Shown here one piece after another: positions 1 through 11,649 of a stretch of DNA of 64,000 nt. A program made the position numbers and the translations under genes. Position 1 is the first letter of the stretch, and every line of letters begins with the position of its first letter. Below the pieces are notes generated by a model that was given only the letters and a program-made list of their open reading frames with translations, searched no databases and was not told the DNA's origin. The DNA is taken from contig NC_135222.1 of assembly GCF_052324685.1 (NCBI RefSeq), positions 10,151,873 through 10,215,872 on the forward strand, read 5' to 3'. Source of the DNA: Brachyhypopomus gauderio (taxonomy: Eukaryota > Chordata > Actinopteri > Gymnotiformes > Hypopomidae).

Positions 1-53
1 TTGCATAAATTTGCACTGAATTGTTCTCTCTAACATTATGCCGTTGCTTGTAG

Positions 54-3000
54 GCTGTGGAAGGAGCTGAAAGACAACTGTTGCAAGAATGGAGTCTGTA
101 ACTTCTATAACAACACTGAAGAAGCTTGCTCTGTTTCGGTAACACATTCACACGTACACAAGCATGCATGTAAAAGGTTCACTACAAAGGACACTTGAAA
201 TGCTCAGTAATTTTTTTTTTTTTTTTTTTTTTTTTCCTAGAGAATTCTGGATTCATTAAAGCAAATATCTAGTTTAATTGACAGCATGCAAGTGAACATA
301 TATTCAATAAGTGGAAAATAGTCTCAGTGACTGCCTTGGGCTCTGTAATAAGCAACATAACACTGTCTGGATGTATTAACCAATTGGGAAACCTCTCCAG
401 ACAGATCCTCCCTGCCTGTCAATTATTTTGTGTATGCACACATGATAAACAAGAGTATACATAAGAATGAGAATAGGGAGTTTGAGACATTTTCAATAGA
501 AGGAAAGGAAGTGAGCCTTGAGTCTAATTCAGGTCAAAGTCATCAACTCTAAAAATTGATTATACCAGCTTTAATGTGCAGTGATCTAGATTACACTCTA
601 CCCTTTTTTTTTTAATAGAGTTGGCCTTTGGACTGTCACTTAAGCATGTCTGTATGTTGTGTGCCTTCCAGGTGGCACAGGCATTTGGCATTGTCTATAG
701 TTCTGGACTGAACATGTATGCTCTGTATCTGGATTGTGCGGGTGGGGTCAAGTCTCACAGACTCTATGAAAGAACAATGCTCCTCCTTTACAAGAACTAC
801 AGGAAGCACTGGAGGATAAATAATGTGAGTCCTAACTCATCCTGCAAGCACACATCATAACCACAACAGTATGGTCTATTTAGCATTTGTTGTTTGAACA
901 GTACCTGACAATACGTGTTTGCTTATATCTGACTCAAGATTTTCTAGTTGTTTTATTTATTTATTTATTTATTTGCTATTCAACTAACTGGTTGAATGCA
1001 TAGCAAAACTTAGCGCATAGCACAACCATAGTTGGCCTGTTTTACAACAATAGCTCACCACTTTGTCAACCCAGGGGTAATTCAGGTCTAGCTCTCAACA
1101 TGTGCATTTAAATGATTGTAGTTTTCAAGAAATATATAGATACGCTGACAGTTTATTAGATTAGTTGACAAAGGAGGAGCCATGTATCATGTAAAAGACT
1201 GTAAATATGATTAATGTATGTGAACATGTATGAATGGTAGGCCTATAGCTAGTCTCTGGCAATTATAACAGCTAAAAATTATATTGAGAGCTGGAAGCAA
1301 ATTACTCGCATGTTATGCATAGTCAGGGCCACGTTTATCAACAAAATGAAGATTATTCAGCAGGCAGGTTGATATTGAGGGGAAAATAGTGCTTAATGAG
1401 ACTTAATTTAGAACTCTGCCAGATGAGGCTTAAAATGTGTATTTCACCAGATTTGTATAGTGTGGCTTCATTTTCACCCCACATTCTGCATACACATTTA
1501 AATGTAACACTTTCCCTCATGTCACTCTTCTGACCTTTTTTTGATACACATTGGACTTATTACCAGCCCCCTGGTCTCAGCTGGGACACATTCATTCTTC
1601 CCAGGCCTGTGCGATGCCACATGTGGCTACAGGTGTATCCTTACATCTTAAATCGTTTGTTTAGCTATCAGGAAGTGATCCAGTACTTGGTGGGGTGCCT
1701 CCATGCCTCAACAGCACAGCTCAAATGAACTGGCTAAACCGAGGAGATGTTAGGAAGGCCCTCCACATCCCTGACATACTGCCATCATGGGACATTTGCA
1801 GGTAAACATGCATCTAGAAACTGATTTGGATGTTTATTCTCCCTCTGACATATTTATGGAAGTAATCTCGTCTTGCATGTGTCATTTCACAATAACTCAT
1901 AGTTGTTGTTATTATGTGCAGTGATGTGGTTGGAAGCCATTATCAGACTCTATACACTACAGTTAAAAGTGTATACGAGAAGCTCATGACTTTAGGTCTG
2001 AGAGCATTGGTCTATAATGGAGACACCGATATGGCCTGCAACTTCCTTGGAGACAAGTGGTTTGTTGAGCAGCTTGGACAGAAAGTAGGTGAAAGATCAC
2101 CCAGCTTCAAAGTACATTCAGTCTAGACATCAGCTGTCTAATTCTTAATACATTTGAACTTGCCTGTAATTTCTTTTTTAAAAGCCAACAAAGGAATATC
2201 AGCCCTGGCTATTTGATGATCAGATTGCTGGATTTTATCAACAGTTTGGCAATATCACTTTTCTCACAGTCAAGGTAAGCTGGTAATGGTTTAATTTTAA
2301 AGTTCCTGTAACAGTGTAATACTGTAATAGTTTTAATGATCAGTATTTAATAATACAAAGTATGTCAACTATAATATCAAACATAAAATATGTTAAATAG
2401 GTCTTGAATTGACAGAGTTTCTGGAATATGTAATACTATAAATTCTAAACCATCAAATTCATTGCTAATAGTTTTGATCAAATTTCACAATTCCTACATT
2501 CAAACTGGATTATTTCATCAAGGGAGGTTTTGTCTGGTTAGGAGAAACTGTGTACACACACACACACACTGGCAATTGGTGAGAAATATTCCTGTTATTA
2601 TCAAGTTAAAATCCAGTTTGTAACAACCATAAACTATAATTGTGTTTTTTTATCTTATTGTTTTTTTTTATTATTATTTTATCTTAATTGGTATAATTTA
2701 AGGTCTAAGTGCTTTACTTATTTTGGGGAAACAGGGCCCTGATTTGTAAAACAATGGACAATATAGGTTCATATTGGAAAACTATTACAGATCTCATTGG
2801 TACCACTAGTGTGTTCAAGGTAGCAAGGTTATAATCGTTAACGAAAACGAACGAAAAAACAAAAACTGATATTGAAAAAACATTTTCGTTAACTGAAATA
2901 AATAACGGTAATTAAAAGAAAAACACGATAACTGTAACTATATTACATGTTTAGAAAACTAAAACGTTCTGAAATTATAGATAGGATACCCTTCGTTTTT

Positions 3001-4222
3001 GTGTTTGTCAGTTTATTTATAAGTCTTGTGGACTGATATGAAATCGATTATTTTCACTAGAAGTTTGTATTAGCTGGCAGAAGAGTGCGGCACCTCATGG
3101 TCAGTCACGTTTGTTTAGAGCTCCTGCTCGCCATGCTAGCCTGCAAAATTACGACAACAAAAGATGGGAGAAAACGCCGAGTCCTGTATGGGATGTTTTT
3201 AATTTGATTACGAGAAAGACTACATGTCTTGTAGTGGAAACGGGTGATAAAATATATGGAGTAGTTCTCAAGAGGAAAACACCCATGAATCTCAAAGCTC
3301 ACACAAGAGGGCTAACTGTCAGTACCTTGACAAGCTAGCCTCTGAGTAGCTCCGCCGTAAGGGAAGCACCATCCCGGCTAGGTAGTATCGGGAAGGAGAA
3401 CTGTAATGGACTGTTCATCAGTGATCAAATAGCTGCTGGTTAGTTAATATGCCGAAAACCACAAGCGGGTGGATGCACTAGTTAATGTGTTGAGACTGGA
3501 TGTCAACACAACTCTGTGACTTGATTGCCTTCAAAAAGTTTGGCTTTTCACACGAATCAAAATAGGGTTAAGCTCCTATGTTCGTGTCTGTCCTAGTCTG
3601 GTAATTTTCTGCAGCAATACTACACATTTTGCACTTAAAGCTTCTATCTTGTGGACTGTTGGTTGTTCAACAGTAATTGAATGCATTTTTTAAAATGGTA
3701 TCTTTTGATGAGTTTTTATTACACAATATTTACTTTGAAGTTTTTGAATCCTGCACCTGACAAATAACCCAAAGTATAAAAAAACTAATACTAGAACTAA
3801 TGAAAACTAAACTAAAACTAAGCTTTAAAAAAAAATATTAAAACTTGTATAAACTAAAAACTAATTAAAACTAACTGAATTAGGAAAAAGTCACAATGAA
3901 ATAAAAACTAAACTATAATGAAAAATCCAAAACTATTATAACCTTGGTTTCTAGGTAAGTTAATCTAGCCTGAACATGAATGTCTAATAAATAAAGCAAC
4001 TGACATTATTACTGAGTAATAATTCAATCTTTTTTTTTTTTTTTTTTTTTTTTACTTTCTAAATTTTTTGTTTACTTTCATGGAGAAATGTTTTGTAAAA
4101 TGTTTTATACTAGTTTGTTTTCTTTACTGTCTTTTCAGGGTGCTGGTCACATGGTTCCTCAGTGGGCCCCAGGTCCTGCATTTCACATGTTTCAGAGCTT
4201 TCTGTCCAACAGTGCTTATTAA
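54..4222 (+). CDS. ctsa: Cathepsin A-like lysosomal serine carboxypeptidase, 3' part (six exons)
   Basis: Serine carboxypeptidase (peptidase family S10). Cathepsin A acts in lysosomes and also protects beta-galactosidase and neuraminidase 1. Exons read 54-138, 672-824, 1665-1801, 1922-2084, 2185-2274 and 4139-4222. All have AG/GT borders and compatible phases, and together give about 236 codons ending in TAA at 4220-4222. Diagnostic stretches are LDCAGGVKSH, VRKALHIPDILPSWDIC, YNGDTDMACNFLGDKWF (holding the family's catalytic Asp) and GAGHMVPQWAPGPAF (holding the catalytic His). The nucleophile Ser and the signal peptide lie upstream of the window. AATAAA signals occur at 4769 and 4831. The last intron (2275-4138) carries a hAT-like insertion. 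The similarity to vertebrate CTSA is strong from memory of the family, but a fish paralogue ('lysosomal protective protein-like') cannot be excluded without a tree. Confidence 0.88.
2824..3946 (+). mobile_element. hAT-like non-autonomous transposon in the ctsa intron, with BED-finger remnant
   Basis: The ends are inverted copies of about 15 bases (CAAGGTTATAAT at the left, its reverse complement at the right). The edges are A/T-rich and full of 'aaaactaa' motifs. Inside, 3111-3338 is open on the plus strand for 75 codons. It contains SPVWDVF followed by NLKAHTRG, the layout of the BED zinc finger at the start of hAT transposases. One expected Cys pair seems lost (CLVVETGDKIYG). No catalytic domain remains. 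I could not find a convincing 8-bp target duplication, so the exact ends are uncertain by a few bases. Confidence 0.6.
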
Positions 4223-4892
4223 GCTTGTTGCAGACTATCCTGGGCTGGGGTCTAAAGAGCGTTCAGTGTATCAAATTCCAAGTGTGAGCTGTGAATTGCA
4301 TTTTGTAAATTCTCAGGGACTGTAGGTGTAATTAAAGAAAAACATCTTATTCTTGTTAATGTAATTTCGCTAATTTTTTATTACAATTTTTTTTTTTTGC
4401 AAAACTGGATGCCAGTAGAGTCATGCTCGTCTGCATGTTCTTAATGAATCCTAATGAGTTTATTGTAATGTTTATTATCATTTCTTTCCTCAATCTTCAG
4501 AATTCTGGATATTTTCTGCCAAATACCCATTAAATTAAATGATTAAATACCCATTTTCATTTCCAGTGAAATGATCTCTCGCATACATTGTGATACTGTA
4601 CATTTTTTGAATTTAAGCTGCCAAGTTGTTTTTTGAAAAATAGTTTTTTCAGTAGGTTTTTTTTTTTTTTTTTTTACATTTTAAAGGAAGGCCTTAACAC
4701 TGGGTTTAACTTGATGATCAGCAGTTTTATTGTTGACTTCTGAATGTGGCATCATACCTTTTACATAAAATAAACCACTTTTCTGACATTCTGGAAGTAC
4801 TCAAGATTAGTCATGCTCTAACCCAATGAAAATAAAATGCACAAGTATTATATTCCAGAAGGACACACTGTGATGTGGAGTAGTTTATATAC

Positions 4893-5200
4893 AGTCATGG
4901 CCAGAGGTTTTGAGAATTGCACAATTTTGGTTTTCACAAAGTTTGATGCCTGTTTTTATGGTGACAGTTTAGAATAACTCAAAATTGTCAAGAGTGCGTA
5001 GATGAATTGCAATTAATTGCAAAGTCATTCTGTCATGGAAATAATCACAAAAGTATTGCATTCCAGCCACTGCAATACAGCCCTTCAAAATGTTCTGGTA
5101 ACATTTCAGTGATGATCTCCAAAGCTCAGGAGAAAAGCTTAATGAGGTCAAGACAGCTGATATCACGTCATGCTGATTAAGAGTAGTCTGTTTGCTTTAA
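4893..5200 (+). mobile_element. Truncated Tc1/mariner left end
   Basis: Starting at 4893 (cagtcatggccagaggtttt) the sequence resembles the terminal repeat of the complete Tc1 element at 5646. The following 300 bases are different, so this is a related family. No transposase follows and no right end is seen. It grades into unassigned sequence with two copies of a 'gttgggcca..gctcaaaccaggtttctc' motif, near 5216 and 5403. Confidence 0.55.
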
Positions 5201-5645
5201 AAAATTAATTTGATGTTGGGCCAGGCTCAAACCAGGTTTCTCTTACACATAGGAACCTGTTGTGTATGATGCATATGTTATTTGCCTGGCCCGGCGCCTT
5301 GGAGGTATACAGGAAGCCTCTGAAATCGACCTCCTGAACAATTTCATTTGTGTGCACCACTGCATGTGTTATGTTTCCAGTTAGATTTGAGGGCTAAAAT
5401 GTTGTTGGGCCAAGCCAAAATCAGGTTTCTCGTACACAAGTGAAACATTATTTGCTTTTATGCCAGTGGCATAAAAACGTCACATGCCAGTCCACAGAAT
5501 GCTGCTACCCCTTCTCAAGAACTGGTTGGAAAGTTGACAGTGTGCTTCAAGCTATAGGCCTACATCAACTACTAAAATATGCTCCAGCCCGAGGGGAGAA
5601 TTATGAAAAGATAGTGGGGTCAGGTTCCCCAAAGCCCCTGAAGTA

Positions 5646-7163
5646 CAGTCATGGCCAAAAGTTTTGAGAATGATACAAATATTAATTTTTACAAAGTCAA
5701 CTGCTTCAGTTTTTATAATGGCAATTTGCATATACTCCAGAATGTTATAAAAAGTGATCAGCTTAACAGCAATTAACTGCAAAGTCAATATTTGCCAAGC
5801 CGCCCTGCCTTAAAAGGACCAGCTAACATTGTTTCAGTGATTGCTCCATTAACACGGGTGTGGGTGTTGATGAGGACAGGGCTGGAGATCTATCTGTCAT
5901 GATTAAGTAAGAATGACACCACTGGACACTTTAAAAGGAGGCTGGTGCTTGGCATCATTGTTTCTCTTCTGTTAACCATGGTTATCTCTAAAGAAACACA
6001 TGCAGTCATCATTGCATTGCACAAAAATGGCCTAACAGGGAAGAGTATCGTAGCTAGAATAATTGCATCTCAGTCAACAATCTATCACATCATCAAGAAC
6101 TTCAAGGAGAGAGGTTCCATTGTTGCCAAAAAAGCTCCAGGGCGCCCAAGAAAGACCAGCAAGAGCCAGGACCGTCTCTTAAAAGTGTTTCAGCTGCGGG
6201 ATCAGGCTACCAGCAGTGCAGAGCTTGCTCAGGAATGGCAGCAGGCAGGTGTGAGTGCATCTGCTCGCACTGTGAGGCGGAGACTCTTGGAGCAAGGCCT
6301 GGTCTCAAGGAGGGCAGCAAAGAAGCCACTTCTCTCCAGAAAAAACATCAGGGACAGACTGATATTCTACAAAAGTTACAGGGAGTGGACTGCTGAGGAC
6401 TGGGGTAAAGTCATTTTCTCTGATGAATCCCCTTTCCGATTGTTTGGGACATCTGGAAAACAGCTTGTTCAGGGAAGACGAGGTGAGCGCTACCACCAGT
6501 CTTGTCTCATGCCAACTGTAAAGCATCCTGAAACCATTCATGTGTGGGGTTGCTTCTCAGCCAAGGGAATCGGCTCTCACAGTCTTGCCTTAAAACACAG
6601 CCATGAATAAAGAATGGTACCAGAATGTCCTCAGAGAGCAACTTCTCCCAGCCATCCAAGAGCAGTTTGATCAACAACAATGCATTTTCCAGCATGATTG
6701 AGCACCTTTCCATAAAGCAATGGTCATAACTAAATGGCTCAGGGAACAAAACAGAGATTTTGGGTCCATGGCCTGGAAACTCCCCAGATCTTAATCCCAT
6801 TGAGAATTTGTGGTCCACCCGTCTTTTGATGATTGACAAACAAAAACCTACACATTCTGACAAAATGCAAGCATTGATTGTGCAAGAATGGACTGCTATC
6901 AGTCAGGATTTGGTCCAGAAGTTTATTGAGAGCATGCCAGGGAGAATTGCAGAGGTCCTGAAGAAGGGTCAATACTGCAAATATTGACTTGCTGCATTAA
7001 CTCATTCTAACTGTCAATAAAAGCTTTTGTTACTCATAATATGATTGCAATTATATTTCTGTATGTGATAAAAAACATCTGACAAACACACAAAAACCAG
7101 AGGGCAGCCGATCATGTGAAAAGATAATATTTGTGTCATTCTCAAAACTTTTGGCCAAGACTG
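5646..7163 (+). mobile_element. Tc1-like transposon, full length, inactivated
   Basis: Terminal inverted repeats match at the left (cagtcatggccaaaagtttt) and the right (its near reverse complement ending 7163). TA dinucleotides flank both ends (5644-5645 and 7164-7165), as expected for Tc1/mariner insertion. The length of about 1.5 kb and an internal transposase pseudogene fit a whole element. Confidence 0.85.
5978..6987 (+). pseudogene. Tc1 transposase pseudogene
   Basis: The reading frame opens with MVISKETHAVIIALHKNG and contains a paired-like DNA-binding region and the GRPRKTS linker. The first catalytic Asp lies in VIFSDESPFRLFG. The frame shifts near 6575 and stops at 6610. A second frame then carries the QHD catalytic motif but with a stop codon directly after it (near 6700). 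A third frame from about 6760 holds SPDLNPIENLW with the catalytic Glu and ends at 6987. At least two frameshifts and one nonsense change make it non-functional. It lies centrally in the element, as usual for Tc1. Confidence 0.85.
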
Positions 7164-7165
7164 TA

Positions 7166-8240
7166 TTGTTAAACTAGGTGGGTTAAAAATGTGCCTGTGC
7201 TTGCAAGGGCTTTGGATGTCCTACCGTACATCTGCTTATGTTACGTAAATGAAAAAGTGTTTCCAAATCCAGACAAGAAATCATTTGATGTTGTCAAATG
7301 TTGAGGCTGTCGGTGACCTACTTATGACCGCTCCACTGAATTTTATTTTGTCAGTAAGTGGGGAGGTCACCCGTTTTCTGAAAGATAACTAAATCAATGG
7401 TGCCCGTCCTGGCCAAAGACCTGTACAACGTGTTGAAGAACTTGATGTTCAGAATTCATGATATATTCAGAATATTCAGAAATCTGATATAATTCAGGAG
7501 GCCATGACAAAAAAAAACTCCTCGATGTTGATGTGAATGATTCACCCTGCCATGTTGATTCCTCACAGTTCCACATAAGGTTTGTTGCTGGAAGGATTGT
7601 GAGGGACTTCTCCAACAAAAGCAATCAGCCAGAAAAACCCACTTCTCTTCAAAAATGCCTGTAAAAGTGTTTGCTTTTAACCACTCAGAAACTTAGTGAG
7701 AAGTTCTCCCTGAAATATTCTCATCTCTCAGTCCTGAGCCCTAGAAATATGACAATGCAAGTGTTAGCAGGTCAAATTTTAAGAAGGCGCTGAACCTTTT
7801 TGTACACGTCCACCGTGTTAATGAAGATGACTGTGATGACCTGATCCGTCTGTACAGTCAGTTCAAAGATGAAGCTGCCCAGCCTCAGTGTTTGTTCTGT
7901 TGGTGCTGCTGCGATATGTCTTTCATCTTTAAGATGTGCGAAAGGAAAAAGCTGAAGAGGAAAAGAGAACGCATGTCTTAGATGAAACTAATGACCTGAA
8001 AAACAAGACTTGAAGATATGGCTGTTCTTGAGACAAGTGCAGATGAACCATCACTTGAAGCAGAAAAAACAGGCAAACTTGCCCCTATTGCCGAGTCAGT
8101 TTGCAAAAGGGAGAAAAGGAGAAAAAGGATGGCAATGGCTGAAGAACTGCTTGATGAGAAACTAAATTAAGTAAAAAAATAAAAAAAAAAGAATTGACAA
8201 TAGCAAAAGAAGTGTTGATTCATCACAAACCACTATGGTA
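7166..8240 (+). pseudogene. Decayed fish repeat ORF, possibly hAT-like C-terminal region
   Basis: Broken plus-strand stretches resemble a repetitive fish protein whose C-terminal part I know from many teleost genomes. Examples are VPVLAKDLYNVLKNLM near 7400, FHIRFVAGRIVRDFSNKS near 7570-7615 and VHRVNEDDCDDLIRLYSQF near 7805-7870. From 7930 to 8170 there is a Lys/Glu-rich tail. Frameshifts and stops are frequent and no start or splice structure is visible. The family link is from memory and is inference. Confidence 0.35.
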
Positions 8241-8576
8241 TGTTTCATGGAAAGGTGAGGATTTGTATTTTTTTAAACAAACTAGTGTTTACAAATATAT
8301 TTCATTTTACTTGTTCTCATTGTGTTTACACTGAATGTGCTGAATTTTCTGAAAACTGAATAAGCCAGCAACGTTATATTAAAAAAAAGAATGTAACCGT
8401 TTATTACATTTTCCTTATGGTACGTTTTGTACCTTTTGTATAGGCACCATTTACTTGATCTACACATCTGTGCTTCTATTTACACTGTGAAACAGCATAC
8501 ATTTTTTATGGAAAAAATTGAGACTTGCAGTCTTACAAATACATATGTACAAAGCTACATATGTATCTCCACTACC

Positions 8577-8640
8577 AATCATACACTTACACTGGTCATT
8601 TAGCCCACAATCATACACTTACACTGGTCATTTAGCCCAC
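8577..8640. repeat. Tandem duplication, two 32-bp units
   Basis: The unit at 8577-8608 is repeated without change at 8609-8640, downstream of rplp2 (past its poly(A) signal). No function is suggested. Confidence 0.9.
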
Positions 8641-8889
8641 TGCCTACCTGGTGATCAATATTGCAGTTTCTGTTGCAGCGTGGTTTTGCAGATTCCAAAT
8701 GTTAGAAAAAAGCTAAATGTTTCATTATAATTGTCCATGCCCAGGCTGCAATTCTGTGTTTTTAGTTAAAAAGAGGTCATTTGAGAGGATAAGTGATTTC
8801 CAATAGTTTATACACATTTCAGCACCACTATAAGATTTATGGATCACCTCTACAATGAGAAACATTACAAATGACTTCAGGCCAGAATC

Positions 8890-11450
8890 ATTTTCACCAA
8901 ACACTTTATTTTGTCCTGTTTAAACTGTTTAGTCGTCAAACAGGCCGAATCCCATGTCCGCGTCTGATTCTTCAGAGTCGTCTTTCTTCTCCTCCTTCTT
9001 CTCTTCTGCTGCTGCAGCTAGGCAAAAACAAGAACAAACCAAAAATTTCAATCACATAGCAGAATGCTAAATGCTAAAAGCACAACACTACAGCTACCAG
9101 AAAAGCAAAAAGGTGCTGAGAATCAGATGGACCAAACTCCTTTAAACATTCCACATTACTACTGCCAGTTTGGTCTGCTGTCGAATCAACCTCCTCATAG
9201 TCAACTAAAAAAATTAAAAAAAAAACACTCTCTTACTAAATAAATTTAGCAGTGGATATTATAGGTATGTAATCTGAAGTTCATCTAATGTAGTCACAAG
9301 AGAAGAGAAAGAGAAGCACTTATAAATCCTTGCCAAGAGTTCAAACTTTTGGTTAAATGAAAAACGAGCACTGTCTACATCTCCTGGCTAAGCAGGCAAT
9401 GCTAATGAAAGGTGTGGAGGCAAATGTGTGGTGTGTGAGAGGTGTGGTGAGAGAGGTAGAGGTGTGGTGGGAGAGGTGAGGGGTGTGGAGGTAGAGGTGT
9501 GGGGCACCACTAACCGGCAGGGGCAGCGGCGCCTCCAGCAGAGGGTGCAGCAGACGTGGCCACTGCCACAGCTCCACCAGCTGGGACGCTGGCAAGCTTA
9601 CTGTAGCCTGGAACAGAGAACGTGCATCCACACCAGAATACATCACAACACTGAAGCAAGACCACCACACTCAAGGTAAATATATAAATAAATAAATAGT
9701 CAAGACAAGCAGATGGTAGGAAAAGCTTATGAAAAGTACGATGTCCCATCTGTCTGATGCTGGCAGATATCAAGAATGCCTATACCCTTTTCCCCACTTG
9801 AGTGATAGGTGTAAAAGTGTAGAATGTGTACTTGGGTAGAGAAATTATATTTTCAATTAGACATAATAGTGGGAATAAATACACTTGGAAGAGGCTAATT
9901 AGATGTGTAATACACGATACATGTGTCATCACTGCAGTTGAGTGATATGACCTAATGGACAATAGAGTACCCCTGACCTTAAAACAAATAAACAAAAAAT
10001 AAACTTACACTCATGTTATAGACTGCACTAACAGCGAGAAATAGTAGGAGGTGAATGTGCAATGACAGGAATTGTTGAACTAACCCTAACCACTATGATT
10101 GGTGTGACTGCTGAATTTGTACAGTACTTGACAGTTGTGGGACTTTGCAATGGCTGTTGAGCTGTGCAATGTGCGGGACAACTGCGTAAACTGGAGAATT
10201 TGTTTTTTTGAGGCTAGTTGATTGTGAAATGTTGCCTTTTGGAACTCAAAATTTTGACACAACAGAAATAGTTTTTCTGTGTCGTATCGAATCATGTGTT
10301 ATAGCATTAGCCTACCAAAATGAAAAATAGAGAGACTAACCCCAGAAGAAACATTTAAGATCAGATACAGATTTGACTTATGATATAAAGCATGAGGAAA
10401 ATACTACTTAATGTAACTTTCTTCTTCAAATTATAATTGTTTAAGAGTAGACCGTACTCTTCAAGTTGACTAATGCATACTCAAAGCATACAGCAGGATA
10501 CTCACCTTGAGCAATCACGTCCTCGACTTTTTTGCCAGCAAGTTCTGAAATGACCTGGTAAAAAGAAAATTAGAGGGAAAACCTTTAGCCAACTATAAAC
10601 AAAAACAAGTGTCTTAAACAAATTAAGTCATGGGGTGGCGTATACTAACTTACCTTGTCCATACGGGTTGCCTCAGCTTCGATGCCAACACTCTCCAAAA
10701 TCTTCTTGATGTCACTGGCGCTGGGATTCTCTTTGCCACCCAGGGCGGCAAGAAGGTAAGCGGCAACGTAACGCATCCTACAGGCGCGTCATAAAATCAG
10801 GGAAAAAAGAGCCATTAAAAAAAGCCCACCATCCTCAAACAGACCAAATACACACTGGGTCCTGTACAGTAATGAACTACTGGTCACAGTAAATAGTTAT
10901 GACAGCTTGTCATGTTAGCAAATTAATATAGCAGCCACCAATCACAGCATATTCTATACACCTTTTACAACTTCATTGCTCACACAATGAAATACCTGCA
11001 TACTGTAAAATGGAACATGGAAACAAATTTCTAATGTGCACAAGCCTTAGTTAATGCACTAGACAGCTATAGAGAACTTTAGAAACTACCGTGTGCTGAA
11101 CCGTTCATTTTCCTAGCTAGGTACATCTTGGAAATTAGTAAATATAGCTTATAACTCGGGTATTAAATAGTCCAGGAACGAGGCTAGCGTATGTGCTTGG
11201 TGGCTAACACGACAGCTACTATAGCTGTGGCTCCATGAGCACACGTATGCTCACGGCTAACGCTAACATTCTTTTATATAAACGCGTTCAGCTGGTTTTA
11301 GCACTCAACTCGAACAAGAATCTGATCAAACATGAAGTGCTACACATCTATAATGGGTAATCGCTTTTATTTCAAGGAAAGCAAAGTTATATTCGTCCAC
11401 TCACTTCGCGGAGAAATAGGTTTCGCGTGTTCACGAGAAGGCGCTACAGG
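8890..11450 (-). CDS. rplp2: 60S acidic ribosomal protein P2
   Basis: P1/P2 form the lateral stalk of the 60S subunit with P0 and recruit elongation-factor GTPases. On the minus strand the coding exons are 10776-10654 (start codon at 10774-10776), 10554-10506, 9607-9515 and 9017-8929 (TAA at 8929-8931), all with proper splice sites. They encode 117 aa (the human protein has 115). The N-terminal dimerisation region begins [15 protein letters not shown] hinge rich in Ala and Gly ([18 protein letters not shown]) follows, then an acidic Lys/Glu stretch. It ends MGFGLFDD, the conserved tail that contacts translation factors. A non-coding first exon ends at a GTGAGT donor just below 11405. AATAAA on the minus strand lies near 8905. 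Phases fit at every junction, so the gene looks intact. Confidence 0.96.
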
Positions 11451-11540
11451 CGGAAAGGAAGCGGAAATGTGTCAGGAAACGGAAGTGCGGTCATAGTGAT
11501 GACGTCAAAGCCCCGCCTTCAATTGTCTTACGTCATGTTT
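11437..11540 (-). promoter_or_regulatory. rplp2 promoter with CRE and ETS-like sites
   Basis: Upstream of the non-coding first exon there is a perfect palindromic cAMP-response element TGACGTCA at 11500-11507. A second ATF/CREB-like site (TTACGTCAT) lies at 11528. An ETS-like ACGGAAGTG is at 11479-11487. On the minus strand a pyrimidine-rich tract around 11437-11460 suits the 5'-TOP start of ribosomal protein mRNAs. The exact start site is inferred. Confidence 0.5.
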
Positions 11541-11649
11541 GTATTGTCATGGGCTTCTCCCCCAACACGCGGCTCTGGACATTCTCTCTCTCTTTGTACC
11601 ACAGCTGCACGGTCTACAATGAACGTAATACTGTGTGACATATAATGAA

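Noticed and set aside
9353..9773. Longer proteins overlapping rplp2 exon 4
   Set aside because: They are read-through of the exon into intron sequence. The splice sites and the known protein show the real structure.
9608..11404. Intronic snoRNA in rplp2 (human RPLP2 hosts one)
   Set aside because: I looked for an H/ACA layout on the minus strand but could not draw two hairpins with H and ACA boxes with any confidence. A covariance search would decide.
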